Part shown: positions 18,806 to 26,524 of the stretch, one piece after another
Numbering within the stretch: position 1 is the stretch's first letter
How the letters are laid out: every line of letters starts with the position of its first letter
Assembly (NCBI RefSeq): GCF_015352975.1
Contig: NZ_JACYIZ010000003.1
Location: 372,001-436,000, forward strand
Direction of reading: 5' to 3'
Origin: Aestuariimicrobium ganziense
GTDB taxonomy: Bacteria; Actinomycetota; Actinomycetes; Propionibacteriales; Propionibacteriaceae
Length of the DNA stretch: 64,000 nt
Notes under the pieces: generated by a model
Told to the model about the DNA's origin: nothing
What the model saw: the letters and a program-made list of their open reading frames with translations, nothing else
The model's database searches: none
Made by a program: the position numbers and the translations under genes

Positions 18806-19920
18806 GACAGTTCCACCACCGATCGCAGCACGTCGCCGCGCTGCATCCGTTCGAAGGCGGCCTCGACATCACCGATGCCGATCCGCTTACTGACGAAGAA
18901 CCCGAGGTCGATCCGGCCCTGACGATCGAGGTCGACCAGCATCGGGAAGTCCCGCTCGGGCAGGCAGTCGCCGTACCAGGACGACTTGAGTGCGCCTCCT
19001 CGTCCGAAGATCTCGATCATCGGCAACTCGACCGTGGTGGTCGGGTGGGGCACGCCGACCAGGACGACCACCCCGGCCAGGTCGCGCATGTAGAAGGCCT
19101 GTTGGTAGGTCTCGGGACGAGCGACCGCATCGATCACCACGTCGGCGCCGAAGCCGCCGGTGAGCTCACGCACCCGCTCGACGGCGTCCTCGGTCGAGGA
19201 GTTCACGGTGTGGGTCGCCCCAGCCTGGCGGGCCCACTCGAGCTTGCGCTCGTCCACGTCGATGGCGACGATCGTGGTCGCCCCGGCCACCCGCGCACCC
19301 ATCACGGCGGCGTCACCGACACCTCCGCAGCCGATCACCGCGACCGTGTCTCCGCGCCCGACACCACCGGTGTTGACCGCCGCGCCGAACCCTGCCATCA
19401 CCCCGCAGCCGAGCAGCCCGACCACCGCTGGGTCGGCCTCGGAGTCCACCTTGGTGCACTGCCCGGCCGCGACCAAGGTCTTCTCGATGAATGCCCCGAT
19501 GCCCAACGCCGGTGTCAGCTCGGTGCCATCGGTCAGCGTCATCTTCTGGGTGGCGTTGTGGGTGGCGAAGCAGTACCACGGACGACCGCGCCGGCACGCC
19601 CGGCAGGTGCCGCAGACCGCCCGCCAGTTGAGGACGACGAAGTCGCCGACCGCGACGTTGGTGACACCCGTGCCGACCGCCTCGACCACCCCGGCGGCCT
19701 CGTGGCCCAGCAGGAACGGGAAGTCGTCGTTGATGCCGCCGTCGCGGTAGTGCAGGTCGGTGTGGCAGACCCCGCAGGCCTGGACGACCACCACTGCCTC
19801 ACCCGGGCCGGGGTCGGGGACGACCACGTCGACCAGTTCGACCGGTTGGCCCTTGGCGCGGGCGATCACACCCTTGACGGTCTGCGAACCCCTGGACTGT
19901 GATGGATCGGTTGGTGGCAT
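18802..19920 (-). CDS. mscR: S-(hydroxymethyl)mycothiol dehydrogenase
   Basis: 372 residues. Zinc-dependent alcohol dehydrogenase fold: [15 protein letters not shown] (catalytic zinc region, about 43-57), [12 protein letters not shown], structural zinc cysteines [15 protein letters not shown] (about 98-112), and Rossmann motif GCGGVG (about 200). The [12 protein letters not shown] stretch and overall length match the mycothiol-dependent formaldehyde dehydrogenase/nitrosothiol reductase group (MscR/AdhE2). The ATG at 19920 is preferred; an alternative start lies 33 nt upstream. Its MBL-fold partner follows directly, giving a formaldehyde detoxification unit. Confidence 0.9.
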   Translation of the reverse strand: MPPTDPSQSRGSQTVKGVIARAKGQPVELVDVVVPDPGPGEAVVVVQACGVCHTDLHYRDGGINDDFPFLLGHEAAGVVEAVGTGVTNVAVGDFVVLNWRAVCGTCRACRRGRPWYCFATHNATQKMTLTDGTELTPALGIGAFIEKTLVAAGQCTKVDSEADPAVVGLLGCGVMAGFGAAVNTGGVGRGDTVAVIGCGGVGDAAVMGARVAGATTIVAIDVDERKLEWARQAGATHTVNSSTEDAVERVRELTGGFGADVVIDAVARPETYQQAFYMRDLAGVVVLVGVPHPTTTVELPMIEIFGRGGALKSSWYGDCLPERDFPMLVDLDRQGRIDLGFFVSKRIGIGDVEAAFERMQRGDVLRSVVELS

Positions 19921-19939
19921 GACCCCATCGTGGCCGATC

Positions 19940-20014
19940 GACACCCGGCCCAACAGGAATCGGGCCCGATCGGTGGCGACTGCCAGCGATCGGGCCCGAA
20001 TCCGTCCGGGTGTC
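19940..20014. terminator. 75-bp compound palindrome at the end of the toxin-immunity operon
   Basis: Inner arms GAATCGGGCCCGATCG (19957-19972) and CGATCGGGCCCGAATC (19987-20002) enclose a 14-nt loop. Outer arms GACACCCGG (19940-19948) and CCGGGTGTC (20006-20014) pair outside them. It abuts the stop of the immunity-like gene and could act as a terminator or mark the cassette edge. There is no U-tract. Not related to the 81-bp family. Confidence 0.6.
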
Positions 20015-20458
20015 TCAGCGGGGCACTTCGTGCATCAGCGTGAGCAGGATGACGTCGTCCTCGTCGTCGAACTCGAACCGCAGCCAGCGTCCGCCGACCT
20101 GGTGCAGGACGACGTTGTCGGCGGTGTCGTCGGGGTCGCCGAAGACCTCGCGGACGTCGACGCGGCTGGGCATGTCACCCAGCCCCTCGACCAGCTCACC
20201 GAAGTCGGGGTAGGCGGTGTACTCCACGCCGTACTCGTCGGTGTCGTAGGGACGAAGGAACACCGTCGTCAGCGTGCCCTCGGCGTCGAAGCTGAGGTCG
20301 GCACCCTTGTCGGCGAAGGTCCAGAACTCGCCGCCGTCGATGCCCTTCTGCTTCTTGCGCTTCGGTCCGACCAGGGTCACGACCTCGAGGATCCGCGGGT
20401 CGGGGTTGCTGGCCCCGATGGCGGCCAGGAAGGTGGTGAGCTGTCCGCTGGGGGTCAT
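20015..20458 (-). CDS. Probable immunity protein of the type VII toxin cassette
   Basis: 147 residues, acidic, no membrane segment. I do not recognise a named family. Visible features are LLTTF-type N-terminal helix, [20 protein letters not shown] (about 42-61), [18 protein letters not shown] (about 67-84) and [20 protein letters not shown] (about 105-124), the last resembling small single-domain immunity proteins. Its ATG overlaps the stop of the toxin-like gene (ATGA), the usual position for an immunity gene. Function inferred from position. Confidence 0.6.
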   Translation of the reverse strand: MTPSGQLTTFLAAIGASNPDPRILEVVTLVGPKRKKQKGIDGGEFWTFADKGADLSFDAEGTLTTVFLRPYDTDEYGVEYTAYPDFGELVEGLGDMPSRVDVREVFGDPDDTADNVVLHQVGGRWLRFEFDDEDDVILLTLMHEVPR

Positions 20459-20943
20459 CCGATGCCTCGCTTCTTGTTGATCTCCCGGATCTTGTCGATC
20501 GCGGCGTCGACGTCGGCTGCGTCGTAACCGTCGTCCAGCAGATTCTTGCGCAAGGCGGCGTAGTCACGCTCGGCGGCAGCGGCCAGGTCCTGGGCGTCGA
20601 GGTTGATCTGGGTCTTGGTGTTCTTGCCGCCGTGGGTGCGTCCGCGCTTGTGCACGTCACGGGGGATGGTGATCGCGGTGCCGTTCTCGCGCAGCCAACG
20701 CTCCTGCGCCGGGGTGAGTTTGCCCTTCTGCTCGAGCTCCAACTGCTTCTTCAGCGCGGCCAGGCTGGGGATGTGGTCGTGCTCGAGCCCGTCGCCCACC
20801 ACGTCGCCGCGACGCAGGTTGCCGTACTGGTCGACGTCGAGCGCCTTGGCAGGACGCTTCGACCCGATGGTGAGCTTGTCGGCAATCTTCTTGCTGATCA
20901 GGTCGGTCTTGCCCTTGGCGGGCTTGCGGACGCGAATCGCCAT
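20455..20943 (-). CDS. Putative toxin domain protein (HNH/endonuclease VII-like)
   Basis: 162 residues, strongly basic N-terminus (MAIRVRKPAKGKTDLISKK). Core motif GDGLEHDHIPSLAALKKQLE (about 51-70) followed by NGTAITIPRDVHKRGRTHGG (about 87-106) and a helical tail. The conserved E-H-D-H, Asn and H...GRTHGG residues resemble polymorphic-toxin nucleases of the HNH/ENDO VII group; assignment is tentative. It is in the same frame as the preceding CpnT-like ORF, separated only by TGA and one Ala codon, so the two could once have been (or still be) one protein. An upstream GGGGGG run could serve as a weak ribosome site. Confidence 0.65.
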   Translation of the reverse strand: MAIRVRKPAKGKTDLISKKIADKLTIGSKRPAKALDVDQYGNLRRGDVVGDGLEHDHIPSLAALKKQLELEQKGKLTPAQERWLRENGTAITIPRDVHKRGRTHGGKNTKTQINLDAQDLAAAAERDYAALRKNLLDDGYDAADVDAAIDKIREINKKRGIG

Positions 20944-20946
20944 CGC

Positions 20947-21486
20947 TCAGCCCCCCACGATCTTCATCACGGCCTGGTCGAGCAGGTAGCCAATGGCCGC
21001 ACCGGCACCCTGGCGCACCAGGAAGGACGCGCCGGCGCCGACGCCACCGGTGAAGATCGCCACGCCCAGGGCGATCGCGTCGAGCAGTATCTCGGCGACC
21101 ACGGCCAGCCGTAGCGCCGACACGATCCCGGCTGCGACGTCGTAACCGGACGAGATCAGCGGGGCGACCTCGGCCAGGTTGCGCAGCGCAGTGACATTGC
21201 TCTCCTCGCCGGCCAGGTAGCTGGCGAAGGCGGTCGCGCCGGTGCCCGCGTTGTTGCTGGTGATGTGGCGGATGTCGGCCTCGAGCATCGCCAACTGGCT
21301 GGTGACGGTGTCGACAAGCGAGTCCCACTGGGTGCCCATCGCCCGCAGCGCGCCCTCGTTGGTCGAGGGCCACTCGTAACCGAGCAGGTTGAGCAGTTCA
21401 GTGAGCTTGCTCTCGGCGTAGTTGCGTAGTTCGCCGATGCTGGGCAGGTCGGGGAAGTCGATTCCCGGGAAGTCGAAGCCCATCAC
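20947..21486 (-). CDS. CpnT-like N-terminal (WXG100-like) secretion domain protein
   Basis: 179 residues. LLGYEWPSTNEGALRAMGTQ (about 33-53) with W and long helices, then alanine-rich hydrophobic segments (about 120-175: IVSALRLAVVAEILLDAIAL, GGVGAGASFLVRQGAGAAIG), matches the N-terminal region of CpnT-type proteins that carry C-terminal toxins through type VII systems. Here the protein stops right after this domain with a TGA, and the toxin-like domain follows in frame. It overlaps the WXG100 gene by 4 nt. No EccB/C/D/E or mycosin genes lie in the window, so the secretion machine must be elsewhere. Confidence 0.72.
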   Translation of the reverse strand: MMGFDFPGIDFPDLPSIGELRNYAESKLTELLNLLGYEWPSTNEGALRAMGTQWDSLVDTVTSQLAMLEADIRHITSNNAGTGATAFASYLAGEESNVTALRNLAEVAPLISSGYDVAAGIVSALRLAVVAEILLDAIALGVAIFTGGVGAGASFLVRQGAGAAIGYLLDQAVMKIVGG

Positions 21487-21815
21487 AGATCACCCACGCT
21501 CACGCCGGAGAGGTACTCGTTGTCGGCCTCGGTGCCGGCATAGGCGGCGCCGGTCTGGATCATCATGCCGCCCTCGGAGTCGAGGCCCTCGGCGATGCCG
21601 GGTGCGACCTCGTCCATGACCCCCTTGAGGATGCTGAGCAGCAGTGTGATCGCACCGTCGACGGTGGCCATCCCATTGGCGGCGCCGCACGCGGCGGCGT
21701 CGGTCGACGAGGACGCCACCGACGAGATGGCGCTGCGCACTGCGCTCGACGTGGACTGGAAGTCCTGTCCGGACTTCACCCACGCCGAGGGGGTGAATTC
21801 GACGTCGTTGGACAT
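21483..21815 (-). CDS. WXG100-family (ESX-like) protein
   Basis: 110 residues, no signal peptide. MSNDVEFTPSAWVKSGQDFQ then a Ser/Ala-rich helix, a glycine turn (AACGAANGMATVDG) and a second helix, and a C-terminal tail with YAGTEADNEYLSG, matching the Y-x-x-x-D/E type VII export signal (helix-turn-helix partner layout). The ATG overlaps the upstream stop by one base. Likely the small partner secreted with the CpnT-like protein, as EsxE/EsxF are for CpnT. Confidence 0.68.
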   Translation of the reverse strand: MSNDVEFTPSAWVKSGQDFQSTSSAVRSAISSVASSSTDAAACGAANGMATVDGAITLLLSILKGVMDEVAPGIAEGLDSEGGMMIQTGAAYAGTEADNEYLSGVSVGDL

Positions 21816-22219
21816 CAGTACTCCCTGGTGAGGCGATCGAGTTCGTTGTCGAAGGCTTGACGGATGGTGCCGCGGGCGCGTTCCAAGGCCGCCGAGACCT
21901 CGGCGATCTCGGGGGTGGCGTTGCGCAGTTGCTTCAGGCTCTCCTCGTTCCACTTGGTCCACGCGGCGTTGACGCAGGCGCGCACCTTGTTCTCGACCTC
22001 CTCGACAGTGGCCTCCTCGAGCCAGATGTGGTCGAGTCGCAGCGAGGCCACCTGGGCGTCCTTGACCGTGACCCGCACCTCGGCGCGGTCGGTCTCGTGC
22101 TCGGTGACTACGCTCTTCAGCGTGCCCTCGTTCGGGTACTGGTCCTTGATCCGGTTGGCCTGGGCGGCCACATCGGCGACGGCCTCGAAGGCCTGGGGGA
22201 ATCGGGTTTCCTCAGTCAC
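21815..22219 (-). CDS. YbaB/EbfC-like protein, first gene of the toxin cassette
   Basis: 134 residues from a GTG with a leaderless promoter. The central segment (about 44-90: DRAEVRVTVKDAQVASLRLD, VEEVENKVRACVNAAWTKWN) looks like the YbaB/EbfC fold often found at the head of ESX-associated toxin loci; the rest is helical. Possibly a chaperone or nucleoid-type accessory of type VII substrates. Identification is at fold level only. Confidence 0.55.
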   Translation of the reverse strand: MTEETRFPQAFEAVADVAAQANRIKDQYPNEGTLKSVVTEHETDRAEVRVTVKDAQVASLRLDHIWLEEATVEEVENKVRACVNAAWTKWNEESLKQLRNATPEIAEVSAALERARGTIRQAFDNELDRLTREY

Positions 22220-22225
22220 CCTTCG

Positions 22226-22231
22226 AGGCTA
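22226..22231 (-). promoter_or_regulatory. -10 element of the toxin cassette operon
   Basis: Minus-strand TAGCCT, then 6 nt, then the GTG of the YbaB-like gene: a leaderless promoter driving the five-gene cassette. Confidence 0.6.
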
Positions 22232-22258
22232 CGGACCCTCGGGTCACGAAGGCACGAC

Positions 22259-22292
22259 GATGGCGGTGGCCCCCGGTGGGACCACCGCCATC
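22259..22292 (-). terminator. Hairpin downstream of the YbjQ-domain gene
   Basis: GATGGCGGTGG (22259-22269) and CCACCGCCATC (22282-22292) form a perfect 11-bp stem with a 12-nt loop. It lies 26 nt past the stop of the YbjQ-domain gene and upstream of the toxin cassette promoter. No clear U-tract. Confidence 0.6.
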
Positions 22293-22318
22293 GAGGTGGG
22301 CAAGTTGAGTAGCGGTGC

Positions 22319-23179
22319 TCAGTTGTCCTGAGTATCGGACGGGCCCTGGTCGAGGAAGGGGTTCGACTCCTCGAGCAGGTGGCCCTCGTGATCGCTGTTC
22401 TGGGACGAGGCGTCCTGCTCGTCGTCGCCCGCGTCGTCCGACTCGTCGACCTCGGCGCGACGGGGACGTCCGCCGACCAGCTTCACGGCGGTGCCGTAGG
22501 CGGTCACCTCGGACGAGGTCTCCGAGATCTTGCCGCCGTCGAAGCGCAGGCCCACGACGGCGTCGGCCTCGGCCAGTTCGGCCATCTCGATCATCGCCGC
22601 CACGGCCGCCTGACGGGTCTCGGTGAGCACGACCGCCTGGTCGGCGCTGGCCTTCATGTCGCGCGGACGGGTGACCACGCCGATCACCTCGCCGAGGGTC
22701 TCGCTGATCTCCTGGCCGGCGATGCAGTCGGTGGTGCTCACCAGAAGGTCACGTCGGCTGAAGCTGATCTGGCGGGGCGCCGGCTCGGGAACCGGGGTCG
22801 CCGGCACTGGCTGCGGCGGGGCTCCCCACCCCGGGCCGCTCTGGGATCCGCTCTGGGGACCACCCTGCCCGGGGGCACCCTGGCCCGGTCCGCCTGGTCC
22901 TGGAGGGCCTGCGGGAGCACTCGGCTGGCCCTGCGGCGGGCCCCACTGCCCAGGGCCACCAGGGCCACCAGGGCCACCAGGACCACCGGGCCCGGCCGGG
23001 GGACGCGCGCCCCAGCCCTGCTGCCCGGGCTGGCCCTGCGGGGGTCCCCACGGTGGCTGGCCCTGCTGCTGCCCGGGCTGGCCACCCCACTGGGGCTGTC
23101 CCTGCTGGGGCTGGCCCTGACCGTAGGGGTTCTGGCCGTAGGGGTTGTTGGCCCCGTAGGGGTTGTTTCCGTAGCTCAT
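22319..23179 (-). CDS. Gly/Pro/Gln-rich protein with UPF0145 (YbjQ) domain
   Basis: 286 residues. The N-terminal third (about 1-130) is low complexity, with NPYG repeats followed by PGQ/GPGG repeats, resembling intrinsically disordered or adhesion-type tails. The C-terminal domain (about 140-240: LVSTTDCIAGQEISETLGEV, IEMAELAEADAVVGLRFDGG) is a UPF0145/YbjQ domain, which forms pentameric rings in relatives. A very acidic Asp/Ser tail follows. The ATG follows TATCGT by 6 nt (leaderless). Function unknown; no signal peptide or membrane segment. Confidence 0.75.
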   Translation of the reverse strand: MSYGNNPYGANNPYGQNPYGQGQPQQGQPQWGGQPGQQQGQPPWGPPQGQPGQQGWGARPPAGPGGPGGPGGPGGPGQWGPPQGQPSAPAGPPGPGGPGQGAPGQGGPQSGSQSGPGWGAPPQPVPATPVPEPAPRQISFSRRDLLVSTTDCIAGQEISETLGEVIGVVTRPRDMKASADQAVVLTETRQAAVAAMIEMAELAEADAVVGLRFDGGKISETSSEVTAYGTAVKLVGGRPRRAEVDESDDAGDDEQDASSQNSDHEGHLLEESNPFLDQGPSDTQDN

Positions 23180-23185
23180 GGCGCC

Positions 23186-23219
23186 ACGATACGGCCCGGT
23201 CGGCTCCATCGCCTAGGCT
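23186..23219. promoter_or_regulatory. Divergent leaderless promoters of lysS and the YbjQ-domain gene
   Basis: Plus strand: TAGGCT (23214-23219), 7 nt, then the lysS GTG. Minus strand: TATCGT (23191-23186), 6 nt, then the ATG of the YbjQ-domain gene. Confidence 0.6.
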
Positions 23220-23226
23220 GTGCCGA

Positions 23227-24783
23227 GTGAGTGAGCAGACCCCCCAGCAACCGGCAGCCGCCGCCCAGCAGGGCGCCGACGACTCGTCCCAGGGCGAGGC
23301 CTCGGTCAGTGAGCAGATGCAGGTGCGCCGCGACAAGCGCGCCCGAATCCTCGGCCAGGGCGGTCAGCCCTATCCGGTCGACCTGACCCGCACCCACACC
23401 CTCGAGCAGGTCCGGTCGACGTGGGGCCACCTCGAGGCCGGTCAGGAGACCGACGACGAGGTCGTCATCGGTGGACGGGTGGTCTTCGTCCGCAACACCG
23501 GCAAGCTCGCCTTCGCCACCCTGCAGGACGGGTTCACCCCGACCAGCAACGGCGAGCGGTTGCAGGTCATGCTGTCGCTGGCCGAGGTCGGTGAGTACGC
23601 CCTGGCAGCGTGGAAGTCCGACGTCGACCTGGGAGACTTCGTCTGGGTACGGGGACGAGTGATCTCGTCCCGACGCGGGGAGCTGTCGGTGATGGCCGCC
23701 GAGTGGCGGATGGCCTCGAAGGCGCTTCGTCCGCTGCCGGTGCTGCACAAGGACCTGTCGGAAGAGGCGCGTGTGCGCCAGCGCCACGCCGACCTGGTGG
23801 TGCGGCCCGAGGCGCGCGAGATGGTGCGCCAGCGGGCGCTGGTCACCGCCACCATCCGCCGGGTGCTGGCCGAGCAGGGCTTCATCGAGGTCGAGACGCC
23901 GACCCTGCAGCTGGTCCACGGTGGGGCGGCGGCTCGTCCGTTCCGCACCCACATCAACGCCTTCGACATCGACATGACGCTGCGGATCGCCTTGGAGCTG
24001 CCGCTGAAGCGGGCGATGGTCGGCGGGGCTGACCGGGTCTACGAGATCGGACGGATCTTCCGCAACGAGGGCATCGACTCCACGCACTCGCCGGAGTTCA
24101 CCATGCTCGAGTCGTACATGAGCTGGGGCAGCCAGTTCACCGTCGCCCAACTCACCCAGGACCTGATCGTCGCCGTCGCCCGCGAGCTCGACATGATGCA
24201 GGTCGAGACCCCCGCCGGCGTCATCGACCTGAGCGGTGAGTGGGCGTGGCTGCCGATGTTCACCGGGCTGTCGGAGCACTTGGGCCAGGAGGTGACCCTC
24301 GACACTCCTCGCGCCGAACTGGAGCGGATCGCTGCCGCGCACGAGATCGAGGTCAAGCCGATCTGGAACGACGGCAAGCTGGCGATGGAGCTGTTCAGCG
24401 AACTGGTCGAGAAGACCCTGCTGCAGCCCACCTTCGTCCACGACTACCCCGCGATCGCGCAGCCGCTGGCCCGCAACCACCGCGACGACGACCGGATGGT
24501 CGAGGCCTGGGACCTGATCATCGGTGGTGTCGAGCGCGGCACGGGCTTCTCGGAGATGATCGACCCGGTCAACCAGCGGCAGGTGCTGGTCGAGCAGGCC
24601 TTGGCCGCTGCCGCCGGCGACCCGGAGGCGATGGAGTTGGACGAGGACTTCCTGGCCGCGCTCGAGATGGGTGCACCGCCGATGGGCGGCATGGGCCTGG
24701 GCATCGACCGGGTGATGGCCCTGTTCAAGGGCGTCGGGCTGCGCGAGACGATCCTGTTCCCGTTGTTGCGCCCACAGGGCTGA
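23227..24783 (+). CDS. lysS: Lysyl-tRNA synthetase (class II)
   Basis: Charges tRNA-Lys with lysine. 518 residues from the GTG with a leaderless promoter. N-terminal acidic, Gln/Ala-rich extension (about 1-40), OB-fold anticodon-binding domain (about 60-170), then the class II catalytic core: motif 1 FIEVETPTL, motif 2 EIGRIFRNEG followed by HSPEFTMLE, and motif 3 GMGLGIDRVMALF near the C-terminus. Standalone. Confidence 0.96.
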   Translation: MSEQTPQQPAAAAQQGADDSSQGEASVSEQMQVRRDKRARILGQGGQPYPVDLTRTHTLEQVRSTWGHLEAGQETDDEVVIGGRVVFVRNTGKLAFATLQDGFTPTSNGERLQVMLSLAEVGEYALAAWKSDVDLGDFVWVRGRVISSRRGELSVMAAEWRMASKALRPLPVLHKDLSEEARVRQRHADLVVRPEAREMVRQRALVTATIRRVLAEQGFIEVETPTLQLVHGGAAARPFRTHINAFDIDMTLRIALELPLKRAMVGGADRVYEIGRIFRNEGIDSTHSPEFTMLESYMSWGSQFTVAQLTQDLIVAVARELDMMQVETPAGVIDLSGEWAWLPMFTGLSEHLGQEVTLDTPRAELERIAAAHEIEVKPIWNDGKLAMELFSELVEKTLLQPTFVHDYPAIAQPLARNHRDDDRMVEAWDLIIGGVERGTGFSEMIDPVNQRQVLVEQALAAAAGDPEAMELDEDFLAALEMGAPPMGGMGLGIDRVMALFKGVGLRETILFPLLRPQG

Positions 24784-24820
24784 CGCTCGCGGCCGCGGCG
24801 GTCGGCCCCCGCTCGGACGA

Positions 24821-25105
24821 CTACTTCCAGAGGGTGGCCAGGGCGAAGGCGGCAGCCATCAGGCCCATGCCGATCAGCACGTTCCAGTCGCCCAGGCTCG
24901 ACATGCCGGGCACCTGGTAGCCGGCCACGTAGTAGACCACGAGCCAAGCGACCCCGAGCAGGCCCACCGACGAGAACACCCAGGGCACCCAGCCGCGGTC
25001 GCCGCCGGCCAGGCGCGACTCCTCGTAACGCTTGCGCGCCAGTGCGGAGCGGTCGGCCGTCTTCCGCTTCTGCGAAGCGGTCTTGCGGACTCTGGACTCG
25101 GGCAC
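24821..25105 (-). CDS. crgA: Cell division protein CrgA
   Basis: 94 residues: basic N-terminus (RKTASQKRKTADRSALARKR), then two membrane helices (about 44-62 and 75-92), the CrgA layout. CrgA is an actinobacterial divisome factor that interacts with FtsZ and penicillin-binding proteins. GTG start with an AGGAG site 7 nt upstream. Divergent from the DUF881 gene, as Rv0011c/Rv0012 are in M. tuberculosis. Confidence 0.92.
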   Translation of the reverse strand: MPESRVRKTASQKRKTADRSALARKRYEESRLAGGDRGWVPWVFSSVGLLGVAWLVVYYVAGYQVPGMSSLGDWNVLIGMGLMAAAFALATLWK

Positions 25106-25159
25106 TGCTGGCTCCTGTCAACACGGGGCGCTGGCGGCCTGCGCCGCTGGATCACTGGG

Positions 25160-25166
25160 TAGCCTA
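25160..25166. promoter_or_regulatory. Overlapping divergent -10 elements of crgA and the DUF881 gene
   Basis: TAGCCTA reads as TAGCCT on the plus strand (25160-25165) and TAGGCT on the minus strand (25166-25161). Both genes then have leaders of about 40-50 nt with good Shine-Dalgarno sites, unlike the leaderless genes around them. Confidence 0.5.
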
Positions 25167-25210
25167 GTCGACAGCCGCCACGACACCCCATTCGGCCCCG
25201 GGAGGTGACC

Positions 25211-26017
25211 ATGCCAGAACCCCAGGATGTGCTCGAGGTGGGCGGGCACGGGCTCGGTGAGCGCATGGTGCGTGCCCTGCGCCATGCCCGGGCCGCGATG
25301 GGACGATCGCCGCGCACCACCTGGTCGCGGATGGCGACGATGGGCGTGATCGCGCTCGCCGCACTGATGGCCACCGTCGGCGCGATGGCTGCCCGTGGCG
25401 GTGACCTGAGGGCCGGGCGCAACGCCGACCTCACCGACCTGGTGATCGTCGAGGTCGAGCAGAACCGCCGCCTGACCGGCGAACTGGCCGCGCTGAGGGC
25501 CGAGGTCGAGGGCCTGAGCAAGCTCGACCTGGCCGACCCGGCGCTGGCCGCGCAGCTCGAGACCATCTCGATCCAGTCCGGTACGACCCCGGTGAAGGGT
25601 CCGGCGGTCAAGGTGGTACTCACCGATGCACCGCTCGAGGTCAAGCCCCCGGGCGTCTCGGACGACCTGCTCGTGGTGCACCAGCAGGACATCCAGATGG
25701 TGGTCAACCTGCTCTGGGCCTCCGGTGCCGAGGCGATGACCATCCAGGGCCAGCGGGTGGTCTCGTCCACCGGTGTGAAGTGCGTCGGCAACACGGTGGT
25801 GCTGCACGGCGTGCCCTACGCCCCACCCTACGAGATCGTCGCGATCGGTGACGTGGCGGTGCTCAACGCCGCGCTCGACTCCAGCCCGGCGGTGGCCATC
25901 TACAAGCAGTACGTCGAGGCCTACAAGCTGGGGTGGAAGCAGTCGACGCTGACCGAGGTGACGATGCCGGCCTACCAGGGCAGTACGACCTGGAAGCACG
26001 CCCGCCCGCCCCGCTGA
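25211..26017 (+). CDS. DUF881-domain membrane-anchored protein
   Basis: 268 residues. ATG at 25211, 5 nt after GGAGG. One N-terminal membrane helix (about 40-62), a coiled-coil stretch (VEVEQNRRLTGELAALRAEV, about 80-100), then the extracellular DUF881 domain with VKVVLTDAP, DLLVVHQQDIQMVVNLLWAS and GAEAMTIQGQRV. Sits next to crgA in many actinobacteria and near division or envelope genes; its biochemical role is unknown. Confidence 0.88.
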   Translation: MPEPQDVLEVGGHGLGERMVRALRHARAAMGRSPRTTWSRMATMGVIALAALMATVGAMAARGGDLRAGRNADLTDLVIVEVEQNRRLTGELAALRAEVEGLSKLDLADPALAAQLETISIQSGTTPVKGPAVKVVLTDAPLEVKPPGVSDDLLVVHQQDIQMVVNLLWASGAEAMTIQGQRVVSSTGVKCVGNTVVLHGVPYAPPYEIVAIGDVAVLNAALDSSPAVAIYKQYVEAYKLGWKQSTLTEVTMPAYQGSTTWKHARPPR

Positions 26018-26072
26018 AGCACCGTCGCGCGGTACTGGTCTGCGCCGGGCGGTCATCTCCCCCAGGGCAGGA

Positions 26073-26490
26073 TCAGCTGATCGCGCGTCCGGGTGGCTCG
26101 CCGATCACCAACGCCTCGCCGTCGCGCAGCCCGTGGAAGGGCTGACCTGGTCGCACGTGGCGCGCCGCGACCTCGTCAGCACCGCTGATTCCGGGTGTCC
26201 GGGGGAGTCCAGGTGTGGGACGAATGGCCGGTCGAGCACGCCCAGCCCGTCGAAGCGCACCTCGCCGTACCACCGTTCGGCGTCGGCGACCGGGTCGCGA
26301 GAGGTTCGGCGTGCAGTCCGAGGGCTGCCAACTGGGCCAGCTGGAGTTCCCGGTCGCGCCGCAACCGGGCGGTGTCGTCGACGTGGTCGATCGCGTTCGA
26401 GACCAGCAGGCCGTGGCGCCGCTCGCCGATCAGGTCGACCAGCTGCTCGGGGTGGTCACCGAGTTGGTAGGACGACAGGTAGAGCCTCAT
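26073..26490 (-). pseudogene. Decayed peptidase E (S51 family) relic
   Basis: The N-terminal part (from the ATG at 26490: MRLYLSSYQLGDHPEQLVDL to GLHAEPL, about 62 codons) is family-like. It then jumps, in another frame, to the family C-terminus (DPVADAERWYGEVRFDGLGV, FVPHLDSPGHPE) and, after one more frame change, to HGLRDGEALVIGE. About 100 codons that should include the catalytic serine are missing, so this cannot be active. In M. tuberculosis the same interval (between the DUF881 gene and pknB) holds trpG. Confidence 0.75.
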
Positions 26491-26524
26491 CGGCCAGGTC
26501 TCGTCCGGTTCGAGCGGCCGATGG

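Noticed and set aside
19921..19953. Upstream start for the mycothiol dehydrogenase at 19953
   Set aside because: The extra 11 residues ([11 protein letters not shown]) are not family-like; the start at 19920 leaves a normal N-terminus.
22960..22990. Tandem GGGCCACCA triplets
   Set aside because: They encode the Gly-Pro-Gly repeats of the YbjQ-domain protein and are explained by low-complexity coding sequence.
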